A DNA stretch of 64,000 nucleotides from Acidipropionibacterium acidipropionici (GCF_001441165.1 NZ_CP013126.1:2261551-2325550), one strand, 5' to 3'; counted from the first letter of the stretch, positions 1-9,043 are shown. The notes: generated from the sequence alone by a model not told the origin. A program made the numbers and translations.

Positions 1-20
1 TTGAACACGATCTCCGACCC

Positions 21-169
21 GATCCGCAGCGCGAGGCCGGCGACGCAGACCCTGGGTCAGCGTCAACCGCCGCTACGAGGAGGTTGAACGCGCCCACTGA
101 CCCGACCCGCAGCGCGAGGCCAGCGACGCAGACCCTGGGTCAGCGCCAGCCGCCGCTACGAGGGGGTTG
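21..169. repeat. Two-copy 83-bp direct repeat
   Basis: Positions 21-86 and 104-169 are near-identical copies at an 83-bp offset, sharing CGCAGCGCGAGGCC, GCGACGCAGACCCTGGGTCA and CCGCCGCTACGAG. No gene is recognised in the first 195 bp. The copies lie just beyond the 3' end of the HU gene and may continue to the left of the window. Their role is unknown. Confidence 0.6.
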
Positions 170-195
170 AGGGGGAGTCGTCTCCCCCCACCCGA

Positions 196-471
196 TCAAT
201 CAGAGACGGCCTTCTTCAGGGTGCTGGAGGCCGAGAGCTTCACCGCCTTGTGGGCGGGGATGGTCATGGACTCACCGGTGCGCGGGTTGCGGCCGTTGCG
301 GGCCGGGCGCTCGACGGTCTCGGCGGTGAGCAGGCCGGGAAGCTGAATCTTCTCGCCCTTGGCCAGAGCGTCGGTGATCACGTCGGTCAGGGCCTTGACG
401 GCCTCATTGGTCTGCGCCTCGGTGAGAGACGCCTGCTTGGCAATCGCCTTGATGAGCTCGGACTTGGTCAT
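196..471 (-). CDS. hup: DNA-binding protein HU
   Basis: Nucleoid-associated HU/IHF-family protein of 91 residues, the normal size of bacterial HU. It begins MTKSELIKAIAKQA and carries the DNA-contacting arm motif RNPRTGE at about residues 61-67, followed by the typical IPAHKAVKLSAS strand. HU acts as a dimer that bends DNA and compacts the nucleoid. The reading frame stays open further upstream to 561, but the start at 471 is preferred: it has an AGGAG ribosome site about 8 nt upstream and matches the family's first residue. It stands alone, and a Lys/Ala-rich tail of the mycobacterial HupB type is absent. Confidence 0.95.
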   Translation of the reverse strand: MTKSELIKAIAKQASLTEAQTNEAVKALTDVITDALAKGEKIQLPGLLTAETVERPARNGRNPRTGESMTIPAHKAVKLSASSTLKKAVSD

Positions 472-597
472 GGGGTCTCCTGGTATCTGACTACAGGGCA
501 GGCACGACCAGTTGGCCGTTCCATTACTAGTGGACATTAACCGTTCCAGGCTCGCAGTCAAGCTTCGGCGCGCCCTCTGACCCGCTCTGGCAGCGGC

Positions 598-1941
598 TCA
601 GAGGTCCAGACCGCCCCCGAGGACGGCGTCCGAACCGTCGGATCCGTGGTGCACCATGATCGTCGGAATGGCCTGGTCCCCCCTGGAGATGCGCCGTCCC
701 GAGAGGGGGAGCTCCTTCATCGCGGACTCGTGGCGGGATCGGGCCACGGCTAGGGGTTCTGCGCCCACCGTGGCGCCGTCGAGGACCAGCGGGACGATGA
801 GATCGCGGTCGTCGGCATCGGCCCGCGGCGCATGGCCGACGCCGACCACCTCGGCGGTCGCCGTGCCGTCGGGGTCCAGCCTGCGCAGCGCGTACTTGCG
901 CCCGCCGACGGTGGATTTGTGGGAGGACTTCTTGGCGACCGGGATCAGCGGGGCATCCGGATCGTCGGAGGCGGCCCTGGCCACCAGCTTGTAGACGAAG
1001 CTGCAGGTCGGGGCGCCGGATCCGGTCACCAGGGAGGTGCCGACCCCGAAGCCGTCGACGGGGGCGCCGCGCAGCGCGGCGATCTGCCACTCGTCGAGGT
1101 CGCTGGTGACGATGACCCGGGTCTGCGTGGCGCCCAGGTCGTCGAGCAGATCGCGGACCTGCCGGGCCACGATGGATAGGTCCCCCGAGTCGATCCGGAC
1201 GGCGCCGAGCCGGCCGTCGGTGAGCCTCACCCCGGTGCGCACGGCGGCCTCGATGTCGTAGGTGTCGACCAGCAGTGTGGTCTGGTCGCCGTAGGTCTCC
1301 AGCTGGGCGGCGAAGGCCTGCTCCTCGGTGTCGTGCAGAAGGGTGAAGGAGTGGGCGGCCGTGCCCGAGGTGGGGACGCCGTAACGCATCCCGGCCGCCA
1401 GATTCGAGGTGGGCCCGAAGCCGGTGATCCAGGCGGCCCTCGCGGCGGCCACCGCGGCCTCCTCGTGGGTGCGCCGCGATCCCATCTCGATGATCGGGCG
1501 GCCCTCGGCCAGCATCACCATCCGGGATGCGGCTGAGGCTATCGCCGAGTCGTGGTTGTAGATGCTCAGCAGCAGCGTCTCGAGAATGCACGCCTCGGCG
1601 AAGCTGCCCTCGACGGTGAGCAGCGGGGAGCCGGGGAAGTACAGGTCGCCCTCCGCGTAGCCGTGGATCGACCCTGAGAAGCGGTAGCCGGCCAGCCACT
1701 CGGCCATCTCGGGACTGACGATGCCCCGGTCGGTGAGGAAGGCGATCTCGGCGGGATCGAAGCGGAACTCCTCGAGGGCCTCCAGCATCCGCCCCACGCC
1801 GGCGACCACGCCGTAGCGGCGACCCTCGGGGAGGCGGCGGGGGAAGAGCTCGAAGACGCACCTGCGCCAGGTGGTCCCGGCTCTCATCGCGGCCTCGACC
1901 ATGGTGAGTTCGTAGTGGTCTGTGAGCAGTGCGGTCGACAT
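598..1941 (-). CDS. pncB: Nicotinate phosphoribosyltransferase
   Basis: Preiss-Handler NAD salvage enzyme: nicotinate plus PRPP plus ATP gives nicotinate mononucleotide. The protein has 447 residues, within the normal range. It shows the N-terminal LLTDHYELTMVEAA segment, the EMGSRRTHEEAA phosphate-binding region, the GTAAHSF segment carrying the histidine that is phosphorylated in this family, and the VDTYD and RIDSGDL motifs of the type II PRTase barrel. It is monocistronic on the minus strand. Its upstream region (1942-2120) holds a palindromic repeat and the divergent clpS start. Confidence 0.93.
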   Translation of the reverse strand: MSTALLTDHYELTMVEAAMRAGTTWRRCVFELFPRRLPEGRRYGVVAGVGRMLEALEEFRFDPAEIAFLTDRGIVSPEMAEWLAGYRFSGSIHGYAEGDLYFPGSPLLTVEGSFAEACILETLLLSIYNHDSAIASAASRMVMLAEGRPIIEMGSRRTHEEAAVAAARAAWITGFGPTSNLAAGMRYGVPTSGTAAHSFTLLHDTEEQAFAAQLETYGDQTTLLVDTYDIEAAVRTGVRLTDGRLGAVRIDSGDLSIVARQVRDLLDDLGATQTRVIVTSDLDEWQIAALRGAPVDGFGVGTSLVTGSGAPTCSFVYKLVARAASDDPDAPLIPVAKKSSHKSTVGGRKYALRRLDPDGTATAEVVGVGHAPRADADDRDLIVPLVLDGATVGAEPLAVARSRHESAMKELPLSGRRISRGDQAIPTIMVHHGSDGSDAVLGGGLDL

Positions 1942-2010
1942 GCCGGAAGTCTATTGGTGACTCTTCTCCTCGGCCGCGTCGGGCCCGGCTGCCGGATGTC
2001 CTCGCGGCAG

Positions 2011-2085
2011 GTCCCGAATGTGGCGTCGATCGACGCCGGGCGGTCGATCCGTGCTGGTGGCGCCGCTGAGCGCCACATTCGGGAC
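2011..2085. repeat. Palindromic interspersed repeat, copy A
   Basis: A 75-bp element with perfect 15-bp inverted ends, GTCCCGAATGTGGCG (2011-2025) and CGCCACATTCGGGAC (2071-2085). It lies between divergent pncB and clpS. Three other elements in the window (39362, 39810, 43799) share the GTGGCG...CGCCAC arms, similar length and intergenic placement. This suggests a REP- or MITE-like family. Confidence 0.8.
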
Positions 2086-2120
2086 GCCTGTCGGTTGGCT
2101 CGGCGGCGGCTCGGGGCAGA

Positions 2121-2444
2121 ATGGGGGGCATGGTGGATCCCGTCGTCGTCGCCCCGCAGGCCTCATTGCCGGCCGGGGAGCCCGTCACGGAGAGATTCAC
2201 GGCCCCCGAGCCCTCCTGGGCGACCGTGGTCTGGGACGACCCGGTCAACCTCATGAGCTACGTCGCCCGGGTCTTCGCCACCTATTTCGGGTACTCCCGC
2301 GCCAAGGCCAACGACCTCATGATCACCGTCCACAACGAGGGCAGCGCCATCGTGGCCACCGGGCCCAAGGAGAGTATGGAGACTGCGGTGTCGGCGATGC
2401 ACTCCTACGGTCTGTGGGCCACTCTGAGCAGGTTGGAACGGTGA
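2121..2444 (+). CDS. clpS: ATP-dependent Clp protease adaptor ClpS
   Basis: Small adaptor that delivers N-degron substrates to the ClpA/ClpC-ClpP protease. The 107-residue protein carries the signature WATVVWDDPVNLMSYV at residues 33-48, where the Asp-Asp-Pro-Val-Asn segment forms part of the N-degron pocket, and a C-terminal GLWATLSRLE. It has a slightly longer N-terminal extension than E. coli ClpS. The DUF2017 gene follows 25 bp later, the conserved actinobacterial pairing. An internal ATG at 2130 is an alternative start. Confidence 0.92.
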   Translation: MGGMVDPVVVAPQASLPAGEPVTERFTAPEPSWATVVWDDPVNLMSYVARVFATYFGYSRAKANDLMITVHNEGSAIVATGPKESMETAVSAMHSYGLWATLSRLER

Positions 2445-2469
2445 ACCCGGCAGACGGCGGGGCCCTCAG

Positions 2470-3081
2470 ATGAGGATCACTGCGGGCGAACCCCCCTGGG
2501 CGCTGGAGTTCGAGCCCGAGGAGACCTGGATGCTGGGGGTCCTCCTGGACGTCTACGAGTCTCTGGTCAGCGGTGAGCAGGGGCCTGTGGACCGGCCCCT
2601 GGACCCGTCGGATCCTGCCGGGCTGCTGGGGGCTGTCCAGCCGAACCATCCCAGTGACCCGTTCTCGTTCTGGGAGGCCGATCTCGACGAGCGTCCCGGC
2701 GAGGAGCCGCAGGATGATCCCGCGCTGCGCCGACTGTTTCCCGATGCCTACCCCGACGATCAGGACGCCAGCGACGAGTTCCGCAGGTTCACAGCCGCCG
2801 GCCAGCGCCGCGAGAGACTTGACCAGATCCTCGACGTGCGGGTGGATCTGGACGTCCTGTCGACGAAGCCGTTGATGATGCAGCCGGAGAGGGTCGAGTA
2901 CTGGCTCCGGACGATCAACGCGATCCGGCTCGTGCTGGCGACCCGCCTGGGGATCGTCGACGAGCTGAGCGCCGACCGGGCCGAGCAGTCCGCCGGCGAT
3001 GATCCCTCCGACGTCATCTACCCCGCCTATGAGTGGCTGGGAGTGCTCATCGAGATGCTGGTCGAGGTGAGCTGGGAATAA
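2470..3081 (+). CDS. DUF2017 family protein (clpS neighbour)
   Basis: A 203-residue acidic, Asp/Glu-rich soluble protein of the DUF2017 family, typically encoded next to clpS in actinobacteria. It has no signal peptide or membrane segment. The conserved parts visible are the N-terminal EETWMLGVLLDVYESLV and the C-terminal VEYWLRTINAIRLVLATRLG helix. Its biochemical role is not established. Constant linkage suggests a link with Clp proteolysis, but that is inference. The next gene, feoA, starts a new unit after a 52-bp gap holding an iron box. Confidence 0.85.
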   Translation: MRITAGEPPWALEFEPEETWMLGVLLDVYESLVSGEQGPVDRPLDPSDPAGLLGAVQPNHPSDPFSFWEADLDERPGEEPQDDPALRRLFPDAYPDDQDASDEFRRFTAAGQRRERLDQILDVRVDLDVLSTKPLMMQPERVEYWLRTINAIRLVLATRLGIVDELSADRAEQSAGDDPSDVIYPAYEWLGVLIEMLVEVSWE

Positions 3082-3098
3082 AACGGGGGGTCCCGATG

Positions 3099-3117
3099 TT
3101 AGGTTCGCCTTGCCTGT
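3099..3117 (+). promoter_or_regulatory. Predicted IdeR/DtxR iron box upstream of feoA
   Basis: TTAGGTTCGCCTTGCCTGT matches the DtxR/IdeR consensus TTAGGTTAGGCTAACCTAA at 12 of 19 positions, including the whole TTAGGTT half. It lies 17-35 bp before the feoA start and just upstream of a possible -10 hexamer TAGACT. Iron-dependent repression of feoABC is the natural inference. Confidence 0.65.
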
Positions 3118-3133
3118 CTTCTAGACTCATCCC

Positions 3134-3430
3134 ATGAGTTCTCGAGCGACCAGGCATGCCGTCGACGCAGTGCTCCCGACGGGTCGGGCGGACGACGAGC
3201 CGTTGGCCTCCTGTCCCGTCGACGAGCAGCGGGTGCTGCTGCGAGCCGAGGGCGACCTGCGGATGCGCAGGCGCCTGGCGGCGCTGGGCCTGCGACGGGG
3301 CGCCCCGGTGACGTTGATGATGAGGACCTCCGGCGGGGGCGCCGTCGTCTCCGTCGCCGGAGCCCGGATCGCTCTGGACCGTTCCATGCTCAGCAGTCTT
3401 CACACCGTCTCGGCCGAGGCCGTCGCATGA
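3134..3430 (+). CDS. feoA: Ferrous iron transport protein FeoA
   Basis: Small SH3-fold accessory of the FeoB ferrous iron transporter, 98 residues. The core is residues ~45-95: RMRRRLAALGLRRGAPVTLM, then VSVAGARIALDRSML, the usual FeoA pattern with the Gly-Leu-Arg-x-Gly turn. It has an N-terminal extension of about 35 residues over the E. coli form. It overlaps feoB by 4 nt (ATGA), so the two are translationally coupled, and it sits just downstream of the predicted IdeR box. Confidence 0.9.
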   Translation: MSSRATRHAVDAVLPTGRADDEPLASCPVDEQRVLLRAEGDLRMRRRLAALGLRRGAPVTLMMRTSGGGAVVSVAGARIALDRSMLSSLHTVSAEAVA

Positions 3431-5535
3431 GCCCCAAGGTGGCCGAGGACGCCGTCCGCGACCTGAGTGGCCACTCCCGCAAGCCCGTCCTCTCCGCCAA
3501 GGCCTGCTGCGCCGACGGTCCTGACGAGGCGGCCACCGGCGCCCCGGTGGTGGCCCTGGCCGGGGCCCCGAATGTCGGGAAGTCGACACTGTTCAACCTG
3601 CTCACCGGGGCCCGGGTGAGCATGGGCAACTGGCCGGGCACCACCGTGTCGGTGTCCCGGGGGGTCTGGCACACCCGGCACACCGCAGGCGCACCGGTCG
3701 AGGTGGACTGCGACTGCCCGGAGGGGGAGTGCGGCTGCGATCACATCGCCGATCACGACCGCGACCTCACCCTCATCGATCTTCCCGGGGCCTACAGCGT
3801 CGACCCGATGAGCCCCGACGAGGCGCTCACCAGGGCCCTGCTGGTCGACTGCCCCCCGTCGGAGGCCCCCGACCTGGTGGTGGTCGTCGCCGACGCGGCG
3901 CACCTGGCCCGCAGCCTCTACCTGGTCGCCCAGCTGCGCGAGCTTCCACTGCGCATCATCGTGGCCCTCACGATGGTGGACGTCGCCCGGCGGCACGGCA
4001 TCGACGTCGACACCTGGGCCCTGTCGGAGGGCCTCGGGGTGCCGGTGGTCGCCCTGGATCCGCGACGCCGTCACGGCGATCAGACCCTGGCGATGGCGGT
4101 GCGCCGCGAACTCGACGACCTTCCCCCCTGTCCCCGCGAGATCGCCCTGGACGAGGAGATGGCGGCCGTGGTCGCCTCCGAGGATCTCGATGACGACGCC
4201 GAGATGGCCCGCGAGGACGAGAGGTTCTCCTTCATTGAGTCGGTGGTCGCCTCGGGCACCACTTCCTCGGGTCAGGATCGGCGCACCCTCTCGGACCGGA
4301 TCGACCGATGGGTCACCCACAAGGTCTTCGGCCCGCTGATCTTCGCCGCCGTGATGTGGGTCGTCTTCCAGATCACCACGACGGTGGCCGCTCCCTTCCA
4401 GGACTGGCTCGACGGGCTGTTCTCCGGGCCGGTGTCCGAGTGGACCCACACGGGTCTGTCGGCGATCGGGCTTGGCGACACCTGGGTGGACGGGCTGCTG
4501 GTCAACGGCGTCATCGCCGGCGTCGGCACCGTGCTCACCTTCGCCCCCCTGATGGCCCTCATGTTCATCCTGCTGGCCATCCTCGAGGATTCCGGCTATA
4601 TGGCCCGGGCTGCCGTGGTCACCGACCGGATGATGCGCACGATCGGCCTGCCCGGTCGGGCCTTCATCCCCCTGATCGTCGGATTCGGGTGCAATGTGCC
4701 GGCGATCTCGGCCACCCGCGCCCTTCCCCAGGCGCGCCAGCGGATCCTCACCGCGCTGCTGGTGCCCTTCACCTCCTGCACCGCCCGGCTCACCGTCTAC
4801 GTGATGCTGGCGGCCACCTTCTTCCCGAGGATGGCCGGCACGGTGTGTTTCATCATGTACCTCGTCTCGATCCTGCTGGTGGTGGTCGTCGGGCTGCTGC
4901 TGCGCAAAACCCTGTGGCGCACCATGGGTTCCGAGCCCCTGGTGCTGGACCTTCCCCCTTACCAGGTGCCCACCGCCCGGCTCACCGCCGCGGTCACCTG
5001 GATGCGGCTCAAGGGATTCCTGCGGACCGCCTCGGGGATCATCGTCGTGGCCGTGGCGGCCGTCTGGCTGCTGCAGTCGATCCCGGTCGGCGGCCATGCC
5101 GGATTCGGCGAGGCCGCCCCCGAGGACTCGGCCTTCGGAGTGGGGGCGAGGGCGGTGGCCCCGGTCTTCGAGCCGGCGGGCTTCGGATCCTGGCAGACCT
5201 CCTCGGCGCTGGTCGTCGGTTTCGTCGCCAAGGAGGCCGTGGTGTCCTCCTGGGCCCAGACCTACGCGGTCGCCGACCCCGAGGAGACCGGCCAGCAGGA
5301 GCCCCTCCAGCAGAAGATCACCCAGTCCTTCGAGCAGAGTTCCGGCGGCCACACCTATCCGGCGGTGTGGGCCTTCCTGTTCTTCCTTCTGTCGTACACG
5401 CCGTGCGTGGCGACTCTGGCCACCCAGAAACGCGAGATCGGCCTGGGCTGGACCCTCTTCGGACTGTCCATGCAGCTGGCCATCGCCTGGATCGGCGCGG
5501 TGGCCATCTTCCAGATCGGGAGCCTGCTGTGGTGA
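3427..5535 (+). CDS. feoB: Ferrous iron transporter FeoB with Cys-rich G-domain insert
   Basis: Membrane Fe(II) transporter with an N-terminal GTPase domain, 702 residues. G1 is GAPNVGKST (~47-55), G2 lies in NWPGTT (~68-73) and G3 is DLPG (~118-121). The C-terminal part from about residue 300 has the Gate/Nucleoside-recognition membrane segments, including GYMARAAVVTD and the conserved Cys of GFGCNVPA and SCTARL. Unusually, about 30 residues are inserted between G2 and G3 with cysteines 95, 97, 102, 104 and His106 (CDCPEGECGCDH). This insert could bind metal. A further CC pair occurs at ~27-28. The gene overlaps feoA and feoC by 4 nt each. Confidence 0.95.
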   Translation: MSPKVAEDAVRDLSGHSRKPVLSAKACCADGPDEAATGAPVVALAGAPNVGKSTLFNLLTGARVSMGNWPGTTVSVSRGVWHTRHTAGAPVEVDCDCPEGECGCDHIADHDRDLTLIDLPGAYSVDPMSPDEALTRALLVDCPPSEAPDLVVVVADAAHLARSLYLVAQLRELPLRIIVALTMVDVARRHGIDVDTWALSEGLGVPVVALDPRRRHGDQTLAMAVRRELDDLPPCPREIALDEEMAAVVASEDLDDDAEMAREDERFSFIESVVASGTTSSGQDRRTLSDRIDRWVTHKVFGPLIFAAVMWVVFQITTTVAAPFQDWLDGLFSGPVSEWTHTGLSAIGLGDTWVDGLLVNGVIAGVGTVLTFAPLMALMFILLAILEDSGYMARAAVVTDRMMRTIGLPGRAFIPLIVGFGCNVPAISATRALPQARQRILTALLVPFTSCTARLTVYVMLAATFFPRMAGTVCFIMYLVSILLVVVVGLLLRKTLWRTMGSEPLVLDLPPYQVPTARLTAAVTWMRLKGFLRTASGIIVVAVAAVWLLQSIPVGGHAGFGEAAPEDSAFGVGARAVAPVFEPAGFGSWQTSSALVVGFVAKEAVVSSWAQTYAVADPEETGQQEPLQQKITQSFEQSSGGHTYPAVWAFLFFLLSYTPCVATLATQKREIGLGWTLFGLSMQLAIAWIGAVAIFQIGSLLW

Positions 5536-5864
5536 GCCCGGCCGCCGCGGCCGTCACCGCCCGGGAGGGCGCCCCGCGTCCCGCCCGACCGCTCAGCAGG
5601 GTGCTCGAGGCCTTCCGGGCCGGCGCGGTGTCCCTGGATCAGATCGCCGAGCGGACGGGCCTGCCCGCCACCATCGTGCGCACCAGCGTCGGCCACCTCA
5701 TCCGGATGGGGCGGATCCAGGCCAAGGAGCTGTCGATGGGCTGCCCCGGCGGAGGATGCTCCTCCTGCGCCTCGGCGACCGCCGAGGGCACCCCGGGGTG
5801 CGGCGCCTCCGGCCCTTCGCCGTTGCGGCGCGGCCCGGTGCTGGTGGAGCTGCGGTTGCGGTGA
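5532..5864 (+). CDS. feoC: FeoC-like winged-helix protein
   Basis: A 110-residue partner of FeoB, started at the GTG overlapping the feoB stop (GTGA). Residues ~25-60 form a winged-helix (LDQIAERTGLPATIVRTSVGHLIRMGRI). The next segment holds a cysteine cluster, CPGGGCSSC, and a later GCG, as in FeoC proteins whose wing carries an oxygen-sensitive Fe-S cluster. This pattern is more Cys-rich than needed for a plain DNA-binding domain. It probably stabilises or regulates FeoB rather than acting as a transcription factor. The last gene of the operon; murI follows after 20 bp. Confidence 0.8.
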   Translation: MSPAAAAVTAREGAPRPARPLSRVLEAFRAGAVSLDQIAERTGLPATIVRTSVGHLIRMGRIQAKELSMGCPGGGCSSCASATAEGTPGCGASGPSPLRRGPVLVELRLR

Positions 5865-5884
5865 TCTGGCTAAAGTGATGGCCC

Positions 5885-6745
5885 GTGACCACTGACAATC
5901 CTGACGGCATCGGATACCCGATCGGGATCTTCGACTCCGGTTTCGGGGGGCTGACGGTGGCGCGCGCCGCGGTGGACCTCATGCCCAACGAGGACATCGT
6001 CTATCTCGGCGACACCGCACGGGCCCCTTACGGCGAGAAGCGCATCGCCCAGGTGCGCGAATATGCGCTGCAGTGCCTCGACCGGCTGGACTTCCACGGC
6101 GTCAAGGCTCTCGTCATCGCCTGCAACACCGCCTCCTCGGCGGTGCTGCGCGACGCCCGGGAGCGCTACGACGTGCCCGTCATCGACGTCATCATGCCGG
6201 CCGCACGGCGCGCCTCGCTGGCCACCCGCAATGGGCGCATCGGGGTCATCTGCACCGAGGCGACCGCACGCTCCCGCTCCTACGAGGACGCCCTGGCGGC
6301 GGTGCCCGGGGTCACCGTCACCACCATTCCCTGCCCCCGCTTCGTGGAGTACGTCGAGCGGGGAGTCACGGGCGGACCCGAGCTGGAGGCGCTGGCCCGC
6401 AGCTATCTGGAGCCGATCCGTGAGGCCGGCTGCGACACCCTCATCCTGGGCTGCACGCACTATCCGCTGCTGGCCGGCCTGATCACCCTGGTTTTGGGCG
6501 ACGAGGTCACTCTGGTCTCCTCCTCCGAGGAGTGCGCGCGGGCCTCCTACACGGCGCTGACCAGGCTCGGGATCCTGCACACCGAGCCACGGGAGCCCAG
6601 CCGGTACTTCCTCACCACGGGCAACGCCGAGAAGTTCGAGAGGCTGGGGCGCCGCCTCATGCAGGGCTTCGTCCACGACGTCCACCGGGTCGGGATGGAT
6701 GATCAGCCGGCGCCGCTGGGCGATCTGGCATTCGTGAAGCCCTGA
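5885..6745 (+). CDS. murI: Glutamate racemase
   Basis: Converts L- to D-glutamate for peptidoglycan. The 286-residue protein begins with a GTG and has the family's [14 protein letters not shown] motif (~14-27), GDTARAPYG, the first catalytic cysteine in ACNTASS and the second in LGCTHYP. Both acid/base cysteines are present, so it should be active. It heads a run of closely packed housekeeping genes (rph, rdgB, thyA, folA, dinB), though a 104-bp gap with a repeat-like sequence separates it from rph. Confidence 0.95.
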   Translation: MTTDNPDGIGYPIGIFDSGFGGLTVARAAVDLMPNEDIVYLGDTARAPYGEKRIAQVREYALQCLDRLDFHGVKALVIACNTASSAVLRDARERYDVPVIDVIMPAARRASLATRNGRIGVICTEATARSRSYEDALAAVPGVTVTTIPCPRFVEYVERGVTGGPELEALARSYLEPIREAGCDTLILGCTHYPLLAGLITLVLGDEVTLVSSSEECARASYTALTRLGILHTEPREPSRYFLTTGNAEKFERLGRRLMQGFVHDVHRVGMDDQPAPLGDLAFVKP

Positions 6746-6753
6746 GCAGACCC

Positions 6754-6812
6754 GACCTGTTCGGGGAGGCAGCGAGCGCCTGCGCGAGCGAGGAGGGGTC
6801 GTCCCTTCCTCC
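6754..6812. repeat. Dispersed repeat related to the 16.6-kb tandem array
   Basis: GACCTGTTCGGGGAGGCAGC... in the murI-rph gap closely resembles GACTTGTTCGAGGAGGCAGC... of the 63-bp units at 16621-16872. It also ends in a GGAGG...CCTCC segment, as does the end of that array (16878-16897). It is a single copy here. A dispersed non-coding element is the likeliest reading. Confidence 0.5.
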
Positions 6813-6849
6813 GACAGAACTGTCAGCGTCTGAAGCTAGGGTTGGCACC

Positions 6850-7593
6850 GTGAGTGAACTTTCATCCCAGACCCGTATCGACGGTCGCGCCCTGGACCAG
6901 CTGCGGGAGGTCACCATCAAGCGCTCCTGGCTGTCCCAGGCCGAGGGCTCGGTGCTGGTGAGCTTCGGCCGTACGACCGTGCTGTGCAACGCCTCGGTGA
7001 CCGAGGGGGTGCCCCGCTGGCGCAGGGGATCGGGGCTGGGCTGGGTGACGTCGGAGTACGAGATGCTGCCCCGGGCCACCAACGACCGCAGCCAGCGGGA
7101 GTCCCGCAAGGGCAAGATCGGCGGGCGGACCCACGAGATCTCCCGCCTGGTGGGACGGTCGCTGCGCGCCGTCGTCGACTACAGGGCGCTTGGCGAGAAC
7201 ACCATCGTGGTCGACTGCGACGTCCTGCAGGCCGACGGGGGCACCCGCACCGCCTCCATCACCGGCGGCTTCGTGGCCTTGTGGGACGCCATCGCCTGGC
7301 TGCGCGGGCGGGGATCGCTGGCCGGGGAACCGCTCACCGGATCGGTCCAGGCGATCAGCGCAGGTATCGTCGGCGGGGTCCCCATGCTCGACTTGGCCTA
7401 TGAGGAGGACTCCTCGGCCGACACCGACATGAACATCGTGATGTCGGGCTCCGGGGACTTCATCGAGATCCAGGGCACGGCCGAGGGGCAGCCCTTCAAC
7501 AGGGCGCTGCTCGGGCAGCTGCTGGATCTGGGCACCAAGGGGTGCGCCGAGCTCAAGGCGGCTCAGGAGGCGGCTCTGGGGGTGGAGCTGTGA
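6850..7593 (+). CDS. rph: Ribonuclease PH
   Basis: Phosphate-dependent 3'-5' exoribonuclease that trims tRNA 3' ends; hexameric PNPase-fold enzyme. The length of 247 residues is typical. Motifs seen are [11 protein letters not shown] near the N-terminus, the arginine-rich [17 protein letters not shown] (phosphate and RNA contacts), [19 protein letters not shown], and the catalytic [12 protein letters not shown] with its conserved aspartates. Starts with GTG. The stop overlaps the next start (GTGA), so rdgB is translationally coupled. Confidence 0.95.
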   Translation: MSELSSQTRIDGRALDQLREVTIKRSWLSQAEGSVLVSFGRTTVLCNASVTEGVPRWRRGSGLGWVTSEYEMLPRATNDRSQRESRKGKIGGRTHEISRLVGRSLRAVVDYRALGENTIVVDCDVLQADGGTRTASITGGFVALWDAIAWLRGRGSLAGEPLTGSVQAISAGIVGGVPMLDLAYEEDSSADTDMNIVMSGSGDFIEIQGTAEGQPFNRALLGQLLDLGTKGCAELKAAQEAALGVEL

Positions 7594-8222
7594 GCCGGGT
7601 CGTGCTGGCCTCCCACAACCGGGCGAAGCTGGCCGAGCTGCAGCGGGTCTTCGAGGCAGCCGGTTCTGACGTCGAGGTCGTGGGGTCGGCCGACGTGGCC
7701 GACTACCCGCCGCCCGACGAGACCGGCACCACCTTCGTCGACAACGCCCTCATCAAGGCCCGCGAGGCCGTGGCACGGACCGGCCTGCCGGCCCTGGCCG
7801 ACGATTCCGGCATCGAGGTGGACGCGCTCAACCGGATGCCGGGCATCCGGTCGGCCCGGTGGTCGGGCCCCGAGGCCACCGACGAGAAGAATCTGCGGCT
7901 GCTGCTCGACCAGACCTACGACCTTCTTTCCGAGCGCAGGACGGCCCGGTTCGTGTGCGCGATGGCCTTCGTCGGCGTTGACGGCGCCGTCATCACCCGC
8001 ACCGCCACCATGGAGGGCCGGGTGATCGGCGAGGCCCGCGGCGACAACGGCTTCGGCTACGACCCGATGTTCGTCCCCGATGAGCAGGAGGGGTCTCTCA
8101 CCAGCGCCGAGATGACCCCCGATCAGAAGGACGCCATCAGCCATCGTGGGAAGGCGGTCCGGGCGATCGTGCCCGAGGTCGTCGCCCAGGTGGCCGGAGC
8201 GGCGCCGGAACAGGAGCACTGA
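7590..8222 (+). CDS. rdgB: XTP/dITP diphosphatase (RdgB/HAM1)
   Basis: House-cleaning pyrophosphatase that removes dITP, dXTP and XTP from the nucleotide pool. With the GTG at 7590 the protein has 210 residues, the usual size. It shows [12 protein letters not shown] at the N-terminus, the catalytic [21 protein letters not shown] and the C-terminal SHRGKAVR. Start choice is set by the 4-nt overlap with rph; an upstream in-frame extension inside rph is not credible. rph-rdgB is a widespread operon pair. Confidence 0.94.
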   Translation: MSRVVLASHNRAKLAELQRVFEAAGSDVEVVGSADVADYPPPDETGTTFVDNALIKAREAVARTGLPALADDSGIEVDALNRMPGIRSARWSGPEATDEKNLRLLLDQTYDLLSERRTARFVCAMAFVGVDGAVITRTATMEGRVIGEARGDNGFGYDPMFVPDEQEGSLTSAEMTPDQKDAISHRGKAVRAIVPEVVAQVAGAAPEQEH

Positions 8223-8223
8223 G

Positions 8224-9036
8224 ATGCAGCAGTACCTCGACCTGCTGAACCGGATTCTCGACGAGGGCACCCGCCGCCCCGACCGCACCGGCACCGGGAC
8301 GCAGAGCGTCTTCGGCCACCAGATGCGCTTCGACCTGCGGGCGGGTTTCCCGCTGCTGACCACCAAGAGGATCTACACCCGGGGCGTCTTCGGGGAACTG
8401 CTGTGGTTCCTGCGCGGAGACACCAATATCGGCTGGCTCCACGACAACAACATCCACATCTGGGACGAGTGGGCCGACGAGAACGGCGACCTGGGCCCGG
8501 TCTACGGCGCCCAGTGGCGCTCCTGGCCCGATCCCGACGGCGGGGTCGTCGACCAGATCGCCAAGGTTATCGAGCAGATCCGCACCAACCCGTGGTCGCG
8601 GCGTCACATCGTCAGTGCCTGGAACCCGGCGCAGGTCGACCAGATGGCTCTGCCGCCCTGCCACACGCTGTTCCAGTTCTATGTGACCGCCGACGAGGCG
8701 GGGGAGCCCGCGTGGCTGTCCTGCCAGCTGTACCAGCGCAGCGGGGACACCTTCCTGGGAGTGCCCTTCAACATCGCCTCCTACGCCCTGCTGACCCATC
8801 TGGTGGCCCAGGTCACCGGGCTGCGGGCCCGCGAGTTCGTCCACACCATCGGCGACGCCCACCTCTACCTCAATCACCTCGACCAGGTGCACGAGCAGCT
8901 GTCGCGGACCCCCCGGCCGTTGCCGAGGCTGGTGCTGAACCCCGACGTCGACTCCATCGACGCCTTCGAGCTGTCCGACATCAGCGTCGAAGGGTACGAC
9001 CCGTACCCGGCCATCAAGGCCCCGATCGCGGTGTGA
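8224..9036 (+). CDS. thyA: Thymidylate synthase ThyA
   Basis: Makes dTMP from dUMP with methylene-tetrahydrofolate as methyl donor and reductant. 270 residues, close to E. coli ThyA in length. The N-terminal [12 protein letters not shown] and [11 protein letters not shown] match the family, and the active-site cysteine of [11 protein letters not shown] falls at residue 146, the same number as in E. coli. The start is the ATG one base after the rdgB stop; an in-frame opening upstream overlaps rdgB and is rejected. folA follows directly, which regenerates the oxidised folate this enzyme produces. Confidence 0.96.
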   Translation: MQQYLDLLNRILDEGTRRPDRTGTGTQSVFGHQMRFDLRAGFPLLTTKRIYTRGVFGELLWFLRGDTNIGWLHDNNIHIWDEWADENGDLGPVYGAQWRSWPDPDGGVVDQIAKVIEQIRTNPWSRRHIVSAWNPAQVDQMALPPCHTLFQFYVTADEAGEPAWLSCQLYQRSGDTFLGVPFNIASYALLTHLVAQVTGLRAREFVHTIGDAHLYLNHLDQVHEQLSRTPRPLPRLVLNPDVDSIDAFELSDISVEGYDPYPAIKAPIAV

Positions 9037-9043
9037 GGCCACT

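Noticed and set aside
527-2254. Very long opposite or alternative-frame openings over real genes, e.g. here and at 3400-5352, 19130-21547 and 31941-33920
   Set aside because: They overlap well-supported genes (pncB, feoB, dnaE2, the permease). Composition is Arg/Gly/Pro-rich with no domain, a known artefact of high-GC sequence.
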